Positions 27,952 through 37,708 of a stretch of 64,000 bases of DNA are shown one piece after another. Source of the stretch: Sinorhizobium medicae. GTDB lineage: Bacteria > Pseudomonadota > Alphaproteobacteria > Rhizobiales > Rhizobiaceae. Both the position numbers and the translations under genes were made by a program. Within the stretch, counting starts at the first letter, position 1, and every line of letters begins with the position of its first letter. The stretch is from the NCBI RefSeq assembly GCF_007827695.1, contig NZ_VITA01000008.1:62001-126000 (forward strand), read 5' to 3'. The notes under the pieces were generated by a model. That model made no database searches. It was not told the DNA's origin and was given only the letters and a program-made list of their open reading frames with translations.

Positions 27952-28602
27952 CTAGATCAGCTCGGAATACAACCGTTCTATTTCGGTCATCAGCCTGGGC
28001 TCCGGCGCCTCGTGCTCATAGCTGATGTTGGATGCATCCCAAGCGAAATACGCGCGTTCGGCCGGCGGCGGCGCGGTTGCCGGCGAGAGGGCAGTCTTAT
28101 TCTCTTCGAGGAAAACGCTGACCAGGCCTTCGAAGTTGGCGCCGATATCGAGGCCGCTTTCCACATCATATTCAAGCGAGCGCAAACCCGCGACCGCCGC
28201 CTCGCGCGTTCCGAAATAGCGCAGGCTATTCTGGTCCTCCGGCCGAAGGTTGTCATAGTAGTCGATGAAGCCCCTATAATAGGCCCTGTAATCAGCGGTT
28301 TGGGCGAACTTGCCGAACGCCTGATGTTCGCGCGCCGCAAGCTGCGGCGAAAGATGGTTGTTCCACTCGTCTTTTGTGAGAGGCGGCAATTTCTCGAGCG
28401 TTCTCTTGGTCCGGCCGAGGTAAAGCAGCGCATCAGCGGAAAGCGAAATCCGGGGCGTTGGATCGAGAAAGCTTGCCGGCGGAAGCTGCGCCCCGCTCTC
28501 GCTCTTGCTTGCGGCACCGGTCTGGTCGGCCGGCCGCCCGGCGAGATTGCCCAAGCCGTCTCCAGCCGCAGCGGCAGCGTTCAATCTGTTCCCGACCTGC
28601 AT
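27952..28602 (-). CDS. Conserved hypothetical protein
   Basis: The 216-residue product begins MQVGNRLNAAAAAGDGLGNL with a disordered Gly/Ala/Ser-rich N-terminus, then a helical, charged region with ISLSADALLYLGRTKRTLEK, LPPLTKDEWNNHLSPQLAAR and YYRGFIDYYDNLRPEDQ, ending EIERLYSELI. GGAG lies eight bases before the ATG at 28602. I do not recognise the family. It has no signal peptide or membrane segment. It lies between nlpD-like and pcm on the same strand. Confidence 0.7.
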   Translation of the reverse strand: MQVGNRLNAAAAAGDGLGNLAGRPADQTGAASKSESGAQLPPASFLDPTPRISLSADALLYLGRTKRTLEKLPPLTKDEWNNHLSPQLAAREHQAFGKFAQTADYRAYYRGFIDYYDNLRPEDQNSLRYFGTREAAVAGLRSLEYDVESGLDIGANFEGLVSVFLEENKTALSPATAPPPAERAYFAWDASNISYEHEAPEPRLMTEIERLYSELI

Positions 28603-28764
28603 ATGCCGTCTCCGCCGTTCGCATGACGCGCGATGCGGAAGGAATGCCCACACGCGACATGATCATGCTGTCCGGCCTAGGACTGCAAGCTTGCGCGGAG
28701 CTGGAGCGAGTTAAGATTCTATTAAGATCGTATGGTGCGCTTGTTCTGAACACGCCGAGCCGCT

Positions 28765-29418
28765 CTAAAGGAACGACGCTACCTGGGGGACGATCGGAAG
28801 GTAAGGCGCATCGAACAGATCTTCCCGGTCGAAACGGCTGCCGGTGCGGTTGACGCGAACGATCCGGCAATGCGTTTCGCTCATCATGATCGGCACAAGC
28901 AGGGTACCACCGGAAACGAGGTGATCAGAGAACATCCGCGGAAGGCTGTTGAACGCAGCGGTAATGAGGATGCGGTCGAACGTGCCCTCGCCCGGAACGC
29001 CTGCGCTACCATCCGCCTGCCGGACGACGACGTTGCGGATGCCCGCCTTCTCCAGGTTCTTTTGCGCCGATGCGACCAGCGTCTGATATCGGTCGATCGT
29101 CAGCACGCGCTCGGCGATCCGCCCCATAACGGCCGCCGTAAAGCCGCTGCCGGTTCCGACCTCGAGTATACGCTGGCCGGACTTCAGGTTGAGACAGTGC
29201 AAAAGCCGGACGGCCATGTCGCAGCCTTCCATGAAGGAACCGCAATCGAGCGGGATCAGCCGCTTGGAGTAGACTTCGTCCTGATATTGCGGCGGAGCGA
29301 AAAGCAGCCGGGGCGTCTGCTCCACGGCCTTCAGAAGCTCATGGTTGACGATGCCGCCCGAGCGAAGCCGCAGCACCATCGCTGCAAACCCCTCCTGTTG
29401 GGAAACCCGTGCGTTCAA
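28765..29418 (-). CDS. pcm: Protein-L-isoaspartate O-methyltransferase
   Basis: The 217-residue SAM-dependent enzyme repairs isoaspartyl damage in proteins. Motif I is [16 protein letters not shown], preceded by [17 protein letters not shown] and followed by [15 protein letters not shown] and [15 protein letters not shown]. It starts at TTG (29418), four bases overlapping the surE stop (TTGA), indicating translational coupling with surE. The usual bacterial Q-P substrate loop is replaced by CGSFMEGCD. Substrate range may therefore differ slightly. Confidence 0.9.
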   Translation of the reverse strand: MNARVSQQEGFAAMVLRLRSGGIVNHELLKAVEQTPRLLFAPPQYQDEVYSKRLIPLDCGSFMEGCDMAVRLLHCLNLKSGQRILEVGTGSGFTAAVMGRIAERVLTIDRYQTLVASAQKNLEKAGIRNVVVRQADGSAGVPGEGTFDRILITAAFNSLPRMFSDHLVSGGTLLVPIMMSETHCRIVRVNRTGSRFDREDLFDAPYLPIVPQVASFL

Positions 29419-30185
29419 GCGACCGTCCCTTTCCGCAATGCGCGCGCTATAAGATCCTGAACGGCATGATCGGTCATATCTAGTTTAAGCGGGGTTACCG
29501 ATATCTTGTTATCCCGCAACGCCCGAATGTCGGTGCCGGAACGGAAATCGCCGGCACGCTCGCCGAAACGCAGCCAGAAATAGGGAAAGCCGCGTCCATC
29601 CGTCCGCTCGTCGATGCTGAGACCGAAATCGAGCTTGCCTTGCGATGTGACCTCAACTCCCGCAACGGAATCGACGGCGCAATTCGGGAAGTTCAAATTG
29701 ACAAGCGTTCCATCCGGCAGGTCGACATCCATCAATGTGCGGATGAGAGCCGGCGCGTGCGTCTCCGCCACATCCCAGGGAACCTCCCGGCCGACGGCGT
29801 AGTGATATGCCTGGCTGAGGGCCATCGAGCGAATCCCCTGCAACGTGCCTTCGATCGCGCCCGCCACGGTTCCGGAATAGGTTACGTCGTCTGCAAGGTT
29901 GGCGCCGATATTGACGCCGGAAAGAACGAGATCGGGCTTTCGGTCGAGGATCTTCTTCACCGCCATGATCACGCAATCCGTCGGTGTGCCCCGGAGCGCA
30001 AACCGCCGTTCTGAAACCGGGCGCAGGCGCAAGGGCTCCGAAAGCGTCAGCGAATGGGCAAGCCCGCTCTGGTCCACTTCCGGCGCGACGACCCAAACAT
30101 CGTCGGTTATCGTTCGAGCGATCCGTTCGAGCACGGAAAGACCTTCCGCGTGAATGCCATCGTCGTTCGTCAGCAGGATGCGCAT
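29415..30185 (-). CDS. surE: 5'/3'-nucleotidase SurE
   Basis: The 256-residue phosphatase hydrolyses nucleoside monophosphates, often needed in stationary phase. It starts [16 protein letters not shown] with the metal-binding DD pair, followed by [10 protein letters not shown] and [10 protein letters not shown], then [22 protein letters not shown] with the conserved SGxNxG...YSGTV loop. It is followed by pcm with a 4-base overlap, the common surE-pcm pair. A 10-bp inverted repeat (TGCCGGAGCA, 30209-30218 with 30248-30257) lies upstream. Confidence 0.95.
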   Translation of the reverse strand: MRILLTNDDGIHAEGLSVLERIARTITDDVWVVAPEVDQSGLAHSLTLSEPLRLRPVSERRFALRGTPTDCVIMAVKKILDRKPDLVLSGVNIGANLADDVTYSGTVAGAIEGTLQGIRSMALSQAYHYAVGREVPWDVAETHAPALIRTLMDVDLPDGTLVNLNFPNCAVDSVAGVEVTSQGKLDFGLSIDERTDGRGFPYFWLRFGERAGDFRSGTDIRALRDNKISVTPLKLDMTDHAVQDLIARALRKGTVA

Positions 30186-30286
30186 TGCCGGTCTTCTTCC
30201 ATTTATGGTGCCGGAGCACTTCCCGGAAAACCGTCTAACGGGTTCTCTGCTCCGGCAGGTCTCGATTTCACAAAGCTGGGCCTGCC

Positions 30287-31570
30287 CTAAGCAGCCTTCT
30301 CGATCCGTCGCAGGCCGCCCATGTAGGCTATGAGGGCGTCTGGCACGGTGATAGAGCCGTCCTCATTCAGGTAATTCTCGATGACGGCGATCAGCGCCCG
30401 GCCGAGGGCGACGCCGGAACCGTTCAGCGTGTGGGCGAACTTCGTCCCCTTTTCTTCTTTTCCGCGGTAACGCGCGTTCATTCGGCGGCCTTGAAAATCG
30501 CCGCAGACCGAGCACGAAGAAATCTCGCGATAGGCGTCCTGTCCCGGCAGCCAGACCTCGAGATCGTACGTCTTGCGAGCGCTAAATCCCATGTCGCCGG
30601 TGCAAAGCGTCATCACACGGTAATGCAGGCCGAGACGCTTAAGTACCTCCTCGGCACAAGCAGTCATCCGCTCGTGTTCGTCGAGCGCGCTCTCGGCATC
30701 CGTGATCGACACCAGTTCGACTTTATTGAACTGATGCTGGCGCAACATACCTCGGGTGTCACGGCCGGCGGAGCCGGCCTCGGAGCGGAAGCATGGGGTC
30801 AAGGCCGTAAAGCGCAGCGGCAGCTTTTCGCCGTCGAGGATCTGTTCCCGGACCATGTTCGTCAGCGGGACTTCAGCCGTCGGGATCAACCAGCGTCCAT
30901 CAGTCGTGCGGAAGAGATCATCAGTGAATTTCGGCAGCTGGCCGGTGCCATACATCGCATCGTCGCGGACGAGCAACGGAGGCTGAACCTCGATGTACCC
31001 ATGTTCCCCTGTGTGTAGGTCGAGCATGAACTGGCCGAGCGCGCGTTCCAGGCGCGCGAGCTGACCTTTGAGGATCGTGAAGCGCGACCCGGCGATTCTC
31101 GCCGCTCCTTCGAAGTCCATCAGTCCCAGCGCTTCGCCGATCTCAAAATGCTCGAGCGGCTTGTGGTTCCATGTGGGCTTGGCCCCGACCACACGTGTTA
31201 CGACGTTTGCGCTTTCGTCCGCTCCGACGGGAACATCGTCGAGCGGTGCATTGGGAATGCGCGACAGCGCATCGGTAAGCTCGGCTTCGATCCGTCGGCT
31301 TTCCTCTTCGGCGGCCGGCAGCGTGGTCTTGAGCTCGGCGACTTCGGCCTTGAGCCTGTCTGCCAACTCGCTGTTCTTCTGGGCCATTGCGGCGCCGATT
31401 TCCTTGGACGCGGCATTGCGGCGGGACTGCATGTCCTGCAGCGACTGCAGAATTGTCCGGCGGCGCTCGTCAAGAGCGATCAGGGATGCCGACAATGGCC
31501 CCGCACCCCGTTTCGCCAGGGCGCTATCGAGGACGTCTGCATTCTCACGGATCCATTTGATATCGAGCAT
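30287..31570 (-). CDS. serS: Seryl-tRNA synthetase
   Basis: The 427-residue class II synthetase charges tRNA-Ser. It begins [20 protein letters not shown] with the N-terminal coiled-coil arm (about 25-110, [20 protein letters not shown]), then motif 2 region [20 protein letters not shown] and motif 3 [17 protein letters not shown]. Length and blocks are normal. It ends the leftward tat-serS run, 130 bp past tatC. Confidence 0.97.
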   Translation of the reverse strand: MLDIKWIRENADVLDSALAKRGAGPLSASLIALDERRRTILQSLQDMQSRRNAASKEIGAAMAQKNSELADRLKAEVAELKTTLPAAEEESRRIEAELTDALSRIPNAPLDDVPVGADESANVVTRVVGAKPTWNHKPLEHFEIGEALGLMDFEGAARIAGSRFTILKGQLARLERALGQFMLDLHTGEHGYIEVQPPLLVRDDAMYGTGQLPKFTDDLFRTTDGRWLIPTAEVPLTNMVREQILDGEKLPLRFTALTPCFRSEAGSAGRDTRGMLRQHQFNKVELVSITDAESALDEHERMTACAEEVLKRLGLHYRVMTLCTGDMGFSARKTYDLEVWLPGQDAYREISSCSVCGDFQGRRMNARYRGKEEKGTKFAHTLNGSGVALGRALIAVIENYLNEDGSITVPDALIAYMGGLRRIEKAA

Positions 31571-31701
31571 AGTCGTTCCACGCGTTGGTTACTGCATTTC
31601 CTCGGGTCGATCGACGAGATCATACAGTCATTCAGAATGCCGCAGCGCGCCCTGCCCGTTCGGAGCGGAGCGCTGCAGTAAACGGCGCAAGAACTCGGCG
31701 G

Positions 31702-32544
31702 TCAGCTCTTGGCGGCGTCGGCCGTCTCGGATGAGCTTTCCTGCTCTGTGGCAGCCTCGCGCTCGACGGCCTCGGCAGCCCGTCGCCTTTCAACGATTCG
31801 CGCCGTATAGATTGAAATTTCGTAGAGAAGGATGGCTGGCAGCGCAAGGCCGATCTGGGAAACCGGATCCGGCGGCGTCAGAACCGCCGCAACTACGAAG
31901 GCGATCACGATCGCGTATTTGCGCTTTTCGGCGAGCCCTTGGGACGTGACGAAGCCGACACGTGCCAGAAGTGTCGTCACCACAGGCAGCTGGAACACCA
32001 GCCCGAAGGCGAAGACCAGTGACATGATGAGGCTAAGATACTCGGATACCTTCGGCAGGAGCTGGATCGCCACCTCCCCCTCGCCGCCGCCCTGCTCCAT
32101 CGCCAGGAAGAACCACATGACCATGGGCGTGAAGAAGAAATAGACCAGCGCGCCGCCAAGCAGAAACAGGAGCGGCGAAGCGACGAGAAACGGAAGGAAA
32201 GCAGCGCGCTCGTTCTTATAGAGACCAGGTGCGACGAACTTGTAGACCTGTGAGGCGATGACGGGAAACGCGATCACCAGCGCACCAAACATTGCGACCT
32301 TGATCTGGGTAAAAAAGAACTCCTGCGGCGCGGTGTAGATAAGTTCGACGTTCCGATGGCTGAGCCCTGCCCAGCTCACGGCCCATTTGAACGGCAGAAC
32401 AAGAAGGTTGAACAGCTGCTTGGCAAAATAGAAGCAGACAAGGAAGGCGCCAAAGAAGGCACCTACCGCCCACATCAAACGTGTGCGCAGCTCGATCAGG
32501 TGCTCCAAAAGCGGCTGCGGCCGGTCCTCGATCTCGCGGCTCAT
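31702..32544 (-). CDS. tatC: Twin-arginine translocase subunit TatC
   Basis: The 280-residue inner-membrane protein is the receptor core of the Tat pathway that exports folded proteins. It has six predicted helices; the N-terminal signature PLLEHLIELRTRLMWAVGAF and the periplasmic/loop block PQEFFFTQIKVAMFGALVIA are conserved, as is ALVYFFFTPMVMWFFLAME. Its ATG overlaps the tatB stop by four bases. The C-terminal Glu/Ala/Ser tail is non-conserved. Confidence 0.97.
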   Translation of the reverse strand: MSREIEDRPQPLLEHLIELRTRLMWAVGAFFGAFLVCFYFAKQLFNLLVLPFKWAVSWAGLSHRNVELIYTAPQEFFFTQIKVAMFGALVIAFPVIASQVYKFVAPGLYKNERAAFLPFLVASPLLFLLGGALVYFFFTPMVMWFFLAMEQGGGEGEVAIQLLPKVSEYLSLIMSLVFAFGLVFQLPVVTTLLARVGFVTSQGLAEKRKYAIVIAFVVAAVLTPPDPVSQIGLALPAILLYEISIYTARIVERRRAAEAVEREAATEQESSSETADAAKS

Positions 32545-33209
32545 GCATCACCTTTCTTACGCGAAACCGCACGCGTCTTCGCTTTGCTCACGGGAGACGC
32601 CTCGCTCGGCGCCTTGCGCGCCGGCGACTTCTTCGGGCGCGCCTCGCCAGCGGCGTCCGCCGCGGCCGAAGCGCGTGGCTTCTTCAACGGGGCGGCCGAC
32701 TTCTTCGACGCCGTTTTGGGCTTGGCGGCAGCTTTCGGTTCGCTTGCCTTCGAAGCCTCGGCGGCGCGGTCCATCTGTCTGGATGCAGAGCTTACGGCAG
32801 CCGCCGTCACTTTATCCGTTCCCTTCGCAGCCGTCTCGCCGACCGCCTCGGTCCTAGCCGGCTCGACCAACGGCTCCGGAGCAGGCGGTTCTGACGCTTT
32901 ATCGGGCGTGGTCGCCTTCTGAAGATCGGACTTGATTTCGTTTCCGAGCTGCCGCAGCGGGTTCATCGCATCTCGCAACGCCGTCGTCGGGTTAAGGCTT
33001 TGCGCGTCGCTGATCGTCTTTCGAACCTCGTCGAGATCGGCTTCACGCAAAGCCTCATCGAACTGTCGCCGGAAATCAGACGCCATGCCGCGCATCTTGG
33101 ACGTCATCCGCCCAAACGCGCGCAGCATCGGCGGAAGGTCCTTCGGCCCGACGACGATAATCAAGACGATTGCGATAACAACAAGCTCGGTCCAGCCGAT
33201 ATCAAGCAT
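32541..33209 (-). CDS. tatB: Twin-arginine translocase subunit TatB
   Basis: The 222-residue protein has the N-terminal helix MLDIGWTELVVIAIVLIIVV with the GPKDLP hinge, then an amphipathic helix (LRAFGRMTSKMRGMASDFRR). From about residue 110 it is a long Lys/Ala/Pro-rich low-complexity region ending SRKKGDA. TatB works with TatC to bind twin-arginine signals. It lies between tatA (73 bp) and tatC (overlap). Confidence 0.95.
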   Translation of the reverse strand: MLDIGWTELVVIAIVLIIVVGPKDLPPMLRAFGRMTSKMRGMASDFRRQFDEALREADLDEVRKTISDAQSLNPTTALRDAMNPLRQLGNEIKSDLQKATTPDKASEPPAPEPLVEPARTEAVGETAAKGTDKVTAAAVSSASRQMDRAAEASKASEPKAAAKPKTASKKSAAPLKKPRASAAADAAGEARPKKSPARKAPSEASPVSKAKTRAVSRKKGDA

Positions 33210-33281
33210 CCGACGCGCCCTACATACCCGTGATGCGGCCTACCGGGCGCTTGTCGCACCCGGCTCCGCCACTTTCGACCG

Positions 33282-33488
33282 TCAGCGGACTTCGTCAGAC
33301 TTGTGGTCGACGGTCTTGCCGTCGATCGATTTATCGGCCGCAGCGGCGTCTTCGTCGCTCATGCCTTTCTTGAAGTTCTTGATGCCCTTGGCAACGTCGC
33401 CCATCAACTCCGGAATCTTGCCGCGGCCAAACAGCAGCAGGACCACCGCAAGGACGATCAACCAGTGCCAGATACTAAAGGAACCCAT
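33282..33488 (-). CDS. tatA: Twin-arginine translocase subunit TatA
   Basis: The 68-residue pore-forming subunit begins [20 protein letters not shown], hinge [20 protein letters not shown], then a charged tail ([16 protein letters not shown]). GGGAG precedes the ATG at 33488. A longer frame to 33518 would add ten unconserved residues. It is the first gene of tatABC. Confidence 0.96.
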   Translation of the reverse strand: MGSFSIWHWLIVLAVVLLLFGRGKIPELMGDVAKGIKNFKKGMSDEDAAAADKSIDGKTVDHKSDEVR

Positions 33489-33574
33489 CCACTTACTCCC
33501 TCGAGACCCTAAACGCATTAGAGCCCGCTACGTTGTCATTTTTCAGGCGCACCCAGGGGCAGCCACACTCTACG

Positions 33575-33675
33575 GCGCCGTGCGTCTTATCAGACGCACC
33601 AAGGTCGCTGTAGCACTTTGATCTGCTGCACGTTTTGTCCTTCAATCGGATCCGATTGAAGGAAACATGCAGTAG
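33575..33675. repeat. Sinorhizobium-type intergenic mosaic repeat
   Basis: This stretch between the ABC ATPase gene and tatA combines GTGCGTCT/AGACGCAC (33580-33587 with 33592-33599), CTGTAGCACTTTGATCTGCT and a perfect 26-bp palindrome (33638-33663, centred on GGATCC), then GGAAACATGCAGTAG. I recall this block order from many intergenic copies in Sinorhizobium (RIME/ABC-type mosaics). It may form an RNA hairpin, but no T-run follows. Confidence 0.6.
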
Positions 33676-33726
33676 CGCCATGCATCGAACCGATTCCAAT
33701 TTTCGGGCCGATGCGCTAGGCGGACC

Positions 33727-34836
33727 CTAAGGTGTTGATGCGTCTTTTTCAAACACCAATATATCGCGCTCGTTAACGGAAAGCGTGATGTCACGCAATC
33801 CTTGCGGCAGCAAATCGGCACGGATGCGAGCCCTGACCGTTCGTTCGGACTGCGGCACGGCAAGTTCCAGAAGCTCAACGACCCCGAGGAAGCGCCTGGA
33901 CACGATCCGCGCCGGAATTTCTCCGCCCTCCTCGTCAAGATGGATGCCGGAGAGCCGAACCGCTACGTTCAGCAACTGGCCTTCCGCATATTGTCCCGCA
34001 GCCACAACTCCCAGCGGTGTTTCGACACGGCCATCGCGCACGCGACCGTCGAAGACGTTTATCTCCGAAAAGAATCCGGCAGTGAAAAGATCGCATGGGC
34101 GGCGATAGAGCTCGTCAGCCGTGCCGACCTGTATCAGCCGGCCGTCTCTCAAAAGCGCGATCCGGTCAGCCATGCGCATCGCCTCCTCGGCATCATGCGT
34201 TACCACGATGGCGGTCGCCCGCGTTTCGCGCAGGATCGCAAGCGTGTCGGCGCGAATGGAATCCTTCAGGCGCGAATCAAGGCCGGAAAAGGGTTCATCC
34301 ATCAGGAGAACCGCCGGCCGCGGCGCAAGGGCACGGGCGAGCGCTACGCGCTGCTGCTCGCCGCCCGAGAGCACATGTGGATACCGCTCGGCATAGTGCA
34401 GAAGGCCCACCCGCTCCAGGGCAGTATCGGCTTGCATCAACGCCTTGTTCTTCGGCAGTTCGGTCAAGCCGAAACAAACGTTCTCGCGGATGGTCATATG
34501 AGGGAAGAGCGCGAAGTCCTGGAACATCAATCCGACGCCGCGTTTTTCCGGCGGGACGAAAACGGAAGGACCTGATATCTCCTGCCCGTTCAGCAGAAGG
34601 CGCCCGCCCGTTTGCATCTCGATGCCCGCGGCAATACGCAACAGCGTTGTCTTGCCTGAGCCGGAGGGTCCGAGCAGGCAGAGAACCTCGCCGGCTTCAG
34701 CCTTGAGCGTGACGCCCTTTATCGTATCCTTGGAATGGTAGCGATGGCTGATATTCTCGAATGCAAGATTCGCCGCGAACGACACTCCAGAGCGCCTCGT
34801 CATCATGACGGCGCCGTTGCGCGCATCTGAAGCCAT
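33727..34836 (-). CDS. ABC transporter ATP-binding protein (FbpC/PotA-like, orphan)
   Basis: The 369-residue ATPase has Walker A LLGPSGSGKTTLLRIAAGIE, Q-loop MFQDFALFPHMTIRENV, ABC signature LSGGEQQRVALARALAP, Walker B VLLMDEPFSGLDS and H-loop VVTHDAEEAMRMADR, then a C-terminal TOBE-type regulatory part. The overall plan resembles ferric-iron FbpC or polyamine PotA ATPases. No permease or binding protein lies nearby, so its partners are elsewhere. ATG at 34836 has GAGGA nine bases upstream; the frame is open to 34866. Confidence 0.85.
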   Translation of the reverse strand: MASDARNGAVMMTRRSGVSFAANLAFENISHRYHSKDTIKGVTLKAEAGEVLCLLGPSGSGKTTLLRIAAGIEMQTGGRLLLNGQEISGPSVFVPPEKRGVGLMFQDFALFPHMTIRENVCFGLTELPKNKALMQADTALERVGLLHYAERYPHVLSGGEQQRVALARALAPRPAVLLMDEPFSGLDSRLKDSIRADTLAILRETRATAIVVTHDAEEAMRMADRIALLRDGRLIQVGTADELYRRPCDLFTAGFFSEINVFDGRVRDGRVETPLGVVAAGQYAEGQLLNVAVRLSGIHLDEEGGEIPARIVSRRFLGVVELLELAVPQSERTVRARIRADLLPQGLRDITLSVNERDILVFEKDASTP

Positions 34837-34912
34837 GCTTTGCATTCCTCGACCCGAAGACGTCATGCCGTCGGTGCTCTAGACCTAAAGACGATACCCA
34901 TACTCAGGATTT

Positions 34913-35641
34913 CTAATCGTCTTCTTCAGCCTTCGGTGTCAAGAGGCCCAGCTCTTCCAAGTCCATCTGGGTTATCGGATCCTCGTTATCGGAAAATTCA
35001 TCCTCGCCGACGGGAACCGGAATATTCAGGCTGGAGGGAACACGTCCCGATAGAAGCCCGGCTCCCTTCAACTCCTCGATCCCCGGAAGATCGCGGATCT
35101 CTTCGAGGCCGAAATGATCGAGAAAATCTCTCGTCGTCCCGAAAGTCACCGGACGCCCTGGCGATCGCCTGCGACCGCGGAACCGAACCCACCCTGCCTC
35201 CATCAGCACGTCCAAGGTACCCTTCGAGGTCTGGACGCCGCGTATGTCCTCGATCTCGGCGCGTGTCACCGGCTGGTGATAAGCGATGATCGCCAGCACT
35301 TCCAGCGCGGCGCGCGACAGCTTTCGGACTTCTTGCTCCTCCGTCTGGACGACGAAGGACAGATCCGCGGCGGTACGGAAGGCCCAATGGTCCGCGACTT
35401 GAACGAGGTTTACGCCGCTGCCTGCATACCGGCTTTTGAGCCGCGCCATAACGCTTCCGACGTCGGTGCCACGCGGCAGCCGGCCGGCAATATAGGTTTC
35501 CGAGACCGGTTGAGCGGAGGCGAAGACGAGCGCTTCGGCGATCCGCTCTGCCTCCCGCTCGAGCCTTGGCGCGACCGAAGCTTCTTCGGCATCGTCCTCT
35601 CCATCCGGTAACACCGGCAGGATCTTCTGGGCTTCAGCCAC
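34913..35641 (-). CDS. scpB: Segregation and condensation protein B
   Basis: The 242-residue winged-helix protein partners ScpA in the SMC condensin complex. The core runs from ERIAEALVFASAQPVSE through LSRAALEVLAIIAYHQPVTR and VQTSKGTLDVLMEAGWV to TFGTTRDFLDHFGLEEI. GTG at 35641 has GGAGG upstream and overlaps the scpA stop, a better start than the upstream ATG at 35674. The C-terminus is Asp/Glu-rich. Confidence 0.93.
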   Translation of the reverse strand: MAEAQKILPVLPDGEDDAEEASVAPRLEREAERIAEALVFASAQPVSETYIAGRLPRGTDVGSVMARLKSRYAGSGVNLVQVADHWAFRTAADLSFVVQTEEQEVRKLSRAALEVLAIIAYHQPVTRAEIEDIRGVQTSKGTLDVLMEAGWVRFRGRRRSPGRPVTFGTTRDFLDHFGLEEIRDLPGIEELKGAGLLSGRVPSSLNIPVPVGEDEFSDNEDPITQMDLEELGLLTPKAEEDD

Positions 35642-36452
35642 GCGCCGCCTCCATCTCCGCAAGGGTTGCCGCATCGATCGGATTTGGTCCGCGCCGCAGA
35701 TAAATCGGCGTGAAAGCGCCCTCCTGGCGGATTTCCAATTGCCCCTCGCGCACCATTTCGAGCGATGCAGCGAAAGAGCTTGCGATTGCCGTCGCGCGCT
35801 CCTGCGGGCTCGTCATGTAGCGGATCAGGAAGTGATCCAGCGCCGTCCAGTCGTCAAGGCTGCCGACCATCCGCGCCAGGATCAAACGCGCATCGCCGAG
35901 CGACCAGACATGCCGTCTCTCGATCGTGACCTGGGTTATCGCCTCGCGCTGCCTGAGCGTCGCATAGGCCGTCAACAGGTCGTAAAGCGAAGCTTCGTAT
36001 TCTGACTTTCTTTCCGTGAGGATGTGCTCGGGGGCGCCGCGCACGAAGATGTCCCGGCCAAGGCGATTCCTGTTTACGAGCTTCGTCGCAGCGTCGCGCA
36101 TCGCTTCCAGGCGCTTCAGACGATAAGCAAGCGCCGAGGCCAGTTCCTCGCCCGATGGCCCTTCGTCCTTCGCCTGCTGCGGGATAAGCAGGCGAGACTT
36201 GAGATAGGCAAGCCATGCGGCCATGACGAGATAGTCGGCCGCAAGTTCGATCCGGATGGACCGTGCCCGCTCCACAAAGGCGATATATTGTTCCGCGAGA
36301 GCCAGCACCGAGATACGCGAAAGATCGACGCGTTGGCTGCGCGCGAGGTGCAGCAAGAGGTCCAGCGGACCTTCAAAACCGGCAATGTCGATGACGAGCT
36401 CGTCCTCGTGCAATCCGCGACGCGCAGACTCGTCCTGCCACAAAGGCTCCAT
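35634..36452 (-). CDS. scpA: Segregation and condensation protein A
   Basis: The 272-residue kleisin bridges SMC heads for chromosome condensation. The conserved opening is ELVIDIAGFEGPLDLLLHLA, then ISVLALAEQYIAFVERAR and AADYLVMAAWLAYLKSRLL, with a C-terminal winged-helix (RREGALEVREGQLEIRQEGA-like end, visible as EMVREGQLEIRQEG). ATG at 36452 has GAAGG six bases upstream; the frame opens at GTG 36539. It overlaps scpB and follows nagZ by about 100 bp. Confidence 0.93.
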   Translation of the reverse strand: MEPLWQDESARRGLHEDELVIDIAGFEGPLDLLLHLARSQRVDLSRISVLALAEQYIAFVERARSIRIELAADYLVMAAWLAYLKSRLLIPQQAKDEGPSGEELASALAYRLKRLEAMRDAATKLVNRNRLGRDIFVRGAPEHILTERKSEYEASLYDLLTAYATLRQREAITQVTIERRHVWSLGDARLILARMVGSLDDWTALDHFLIRYMTSPQERATAIASSFAASLEMVREGQLEIRQEGAFTPIYLRRGPNPIDAATLAEMEAARG

Positions 36453-36553
36453 TGGCGCCTTCACGGAAGACTGTACTTGCCTTTCGCCCGAATTGGTCAC
36501 GACCCCGACCCTTGCCCTTTCAACAACGGTCCCATTCACTCAGGCTCAGCAGC

Positions 36554-37570
36554 CTAGGCGAGCGCGAACATTGCGTTAAACTCTGTGCGCAGTGCAGCTT
36601 CGACCGAACTGTCCGGTTCCCGGAAGGCTGCCTCGGCAGCCTTAGCCCGGCGGAGCCTCTCCCCGGAGATGACCGGAACGACATCTGCCACAGCTTTCAT
36701 TTCCTCCATAATGCCATGACAATGCAATACGAGATCAAGACCGGCGGCGATTATTCCGCGGGCGCGTGCGGCCATGTCCCCGGCAAGGGCATTCATGGAA
36801 ACGTCGTCGGACATCAACAGGCCGTCGAAGCCAATATGGCCTCGAATGATCTCGCGAACGACCTTTGTGGAGGTCGTTGCGGGGTTGTCCGGGTCGATTG
36901 CAGTGAAGACCATGTGCGCGGACATGGCCATCGCTTCATCCTTCATCGCCGCAAAGGGAAGAAAATCGCTACTCTTCAATTCATCGAGGCCGGCGCTGAC
37001 GACCGGCAGGCTGTGATGCGAATCGACGAAGGTTCGGCCGTGACCGGGCATATGCTTCATGACCGGCAGCATGCCCCCAGCCTTCAACCCTTCGCTCATG
37101 GCGCGGCCGATCTCAGTGACCGTCGCCGGATCATGCCCATAGGCGCGGTTGCCGATCACGTCGTGGCTCCCGGGAACCGGTACGTCGAGTACCGGCAGGC
37201 AATCGACCGTGATGCCGAAGCGCATCAGGTCGAACGCATGCAGGCGTCCCATGAGCCACGCGGCACGCACACCGAGTTCACGATCCCGGCGATAGATTTC
37301 GCCGATCGCCGCGCCATTGGGATATTGCGCGACGAGCGGCGGGCGTATGCGCTGAACACGGCCGCCCTCCTGATCGATCAACACCGGTGCTCCCGGGTTA
37401 CCTATGCTGTCGCGCAGGCTCGCCACCAGGTCGCAGATCTGCTCTTCCTCGCCGATATTCCGTCCGAAGAGAATGAAGCCCCATGGGCGCTCGCCGGCGA
37501 AGAAGTCGCGCTCTTCCTGCGTCAGCGTAAGGCCCTTGCAGCCGGAAATGAATGCTTTTGATTCGCTCAT
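36554..37570 (-). CDS. nagZ: Beta-N-acetylhexosaminidase (peptidoglycan recycling)
   Basis: The 338-residue family 3 glycosidase removes N-acetylglucosamine from peptidoglycan turnover products in the cytoplasm. The key motifs are KHMPGHG (172-178) and the nucleophile loop LLMSDDVSM (Asp255/256), with VLIDQEGGRVQRIRPP near residue 62. It starts MSESKAFISG; an ATG six codons upstream (37588) with GGGA is also possible. It lies between a terminator and scpA. Confidence 0.93.
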   Translation of the reverse strand: MSESKAFISGCKGLTLTQEERDFFAGERPWGFILFGRNIGEEEQICDLVASLRDSIGNPGAPVLIDQEGGRVQRIRPPLVAQYPNGAAIGEIYRRDRELGVRAAWLMGRLHAFDLMRFGITVDCLPVLDVPVPGSHDVIGNRAYGHDPATVTEIGRAMSEGLKAGGMLPVMKHMPGHGRTFVDSHHSLPVVSAGLDELKSSDFLPFAAMKDEAMAMSAHMVFTAIDPDNPATTSTKVVREIIRGHIGFDGLLMSDDVSMNALAGDMAARARGIIAAGLDLVLHCHGIMEEMKAVADVVPVISGERLRRAKAAEAAFREPDSSVEAALRTEFNAMFALA

Positions 37571-37657
37571 GCGAAAAGCATACTGCATGTTTTCCCGAAG
37601 CGTAGCCGGCTTTGAGCCTTTACGGAGTCGTGCACAGCGAAAATCTCCTGACAACGA

Positions 37658-37693
37658 GAAAGGGCGCGGCATTCCTGCCGCGCCCGTTTTCGT
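37658..37693 (-). terminator. Terminator between SPOR gene and nagZ
   Basis: GGGCGCGGCA/TGCCGCGCCC form a 10-bp stem around TTCC (about 37662-37685), with AAAG on one side and GTTTTCG on the other. It ends transcripts of the SPOR gene and may also attenuate nagZ. Confidence 0.65.
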
Positions 37694-37708
37694 TGCCCCG
37701 CTTACGCA

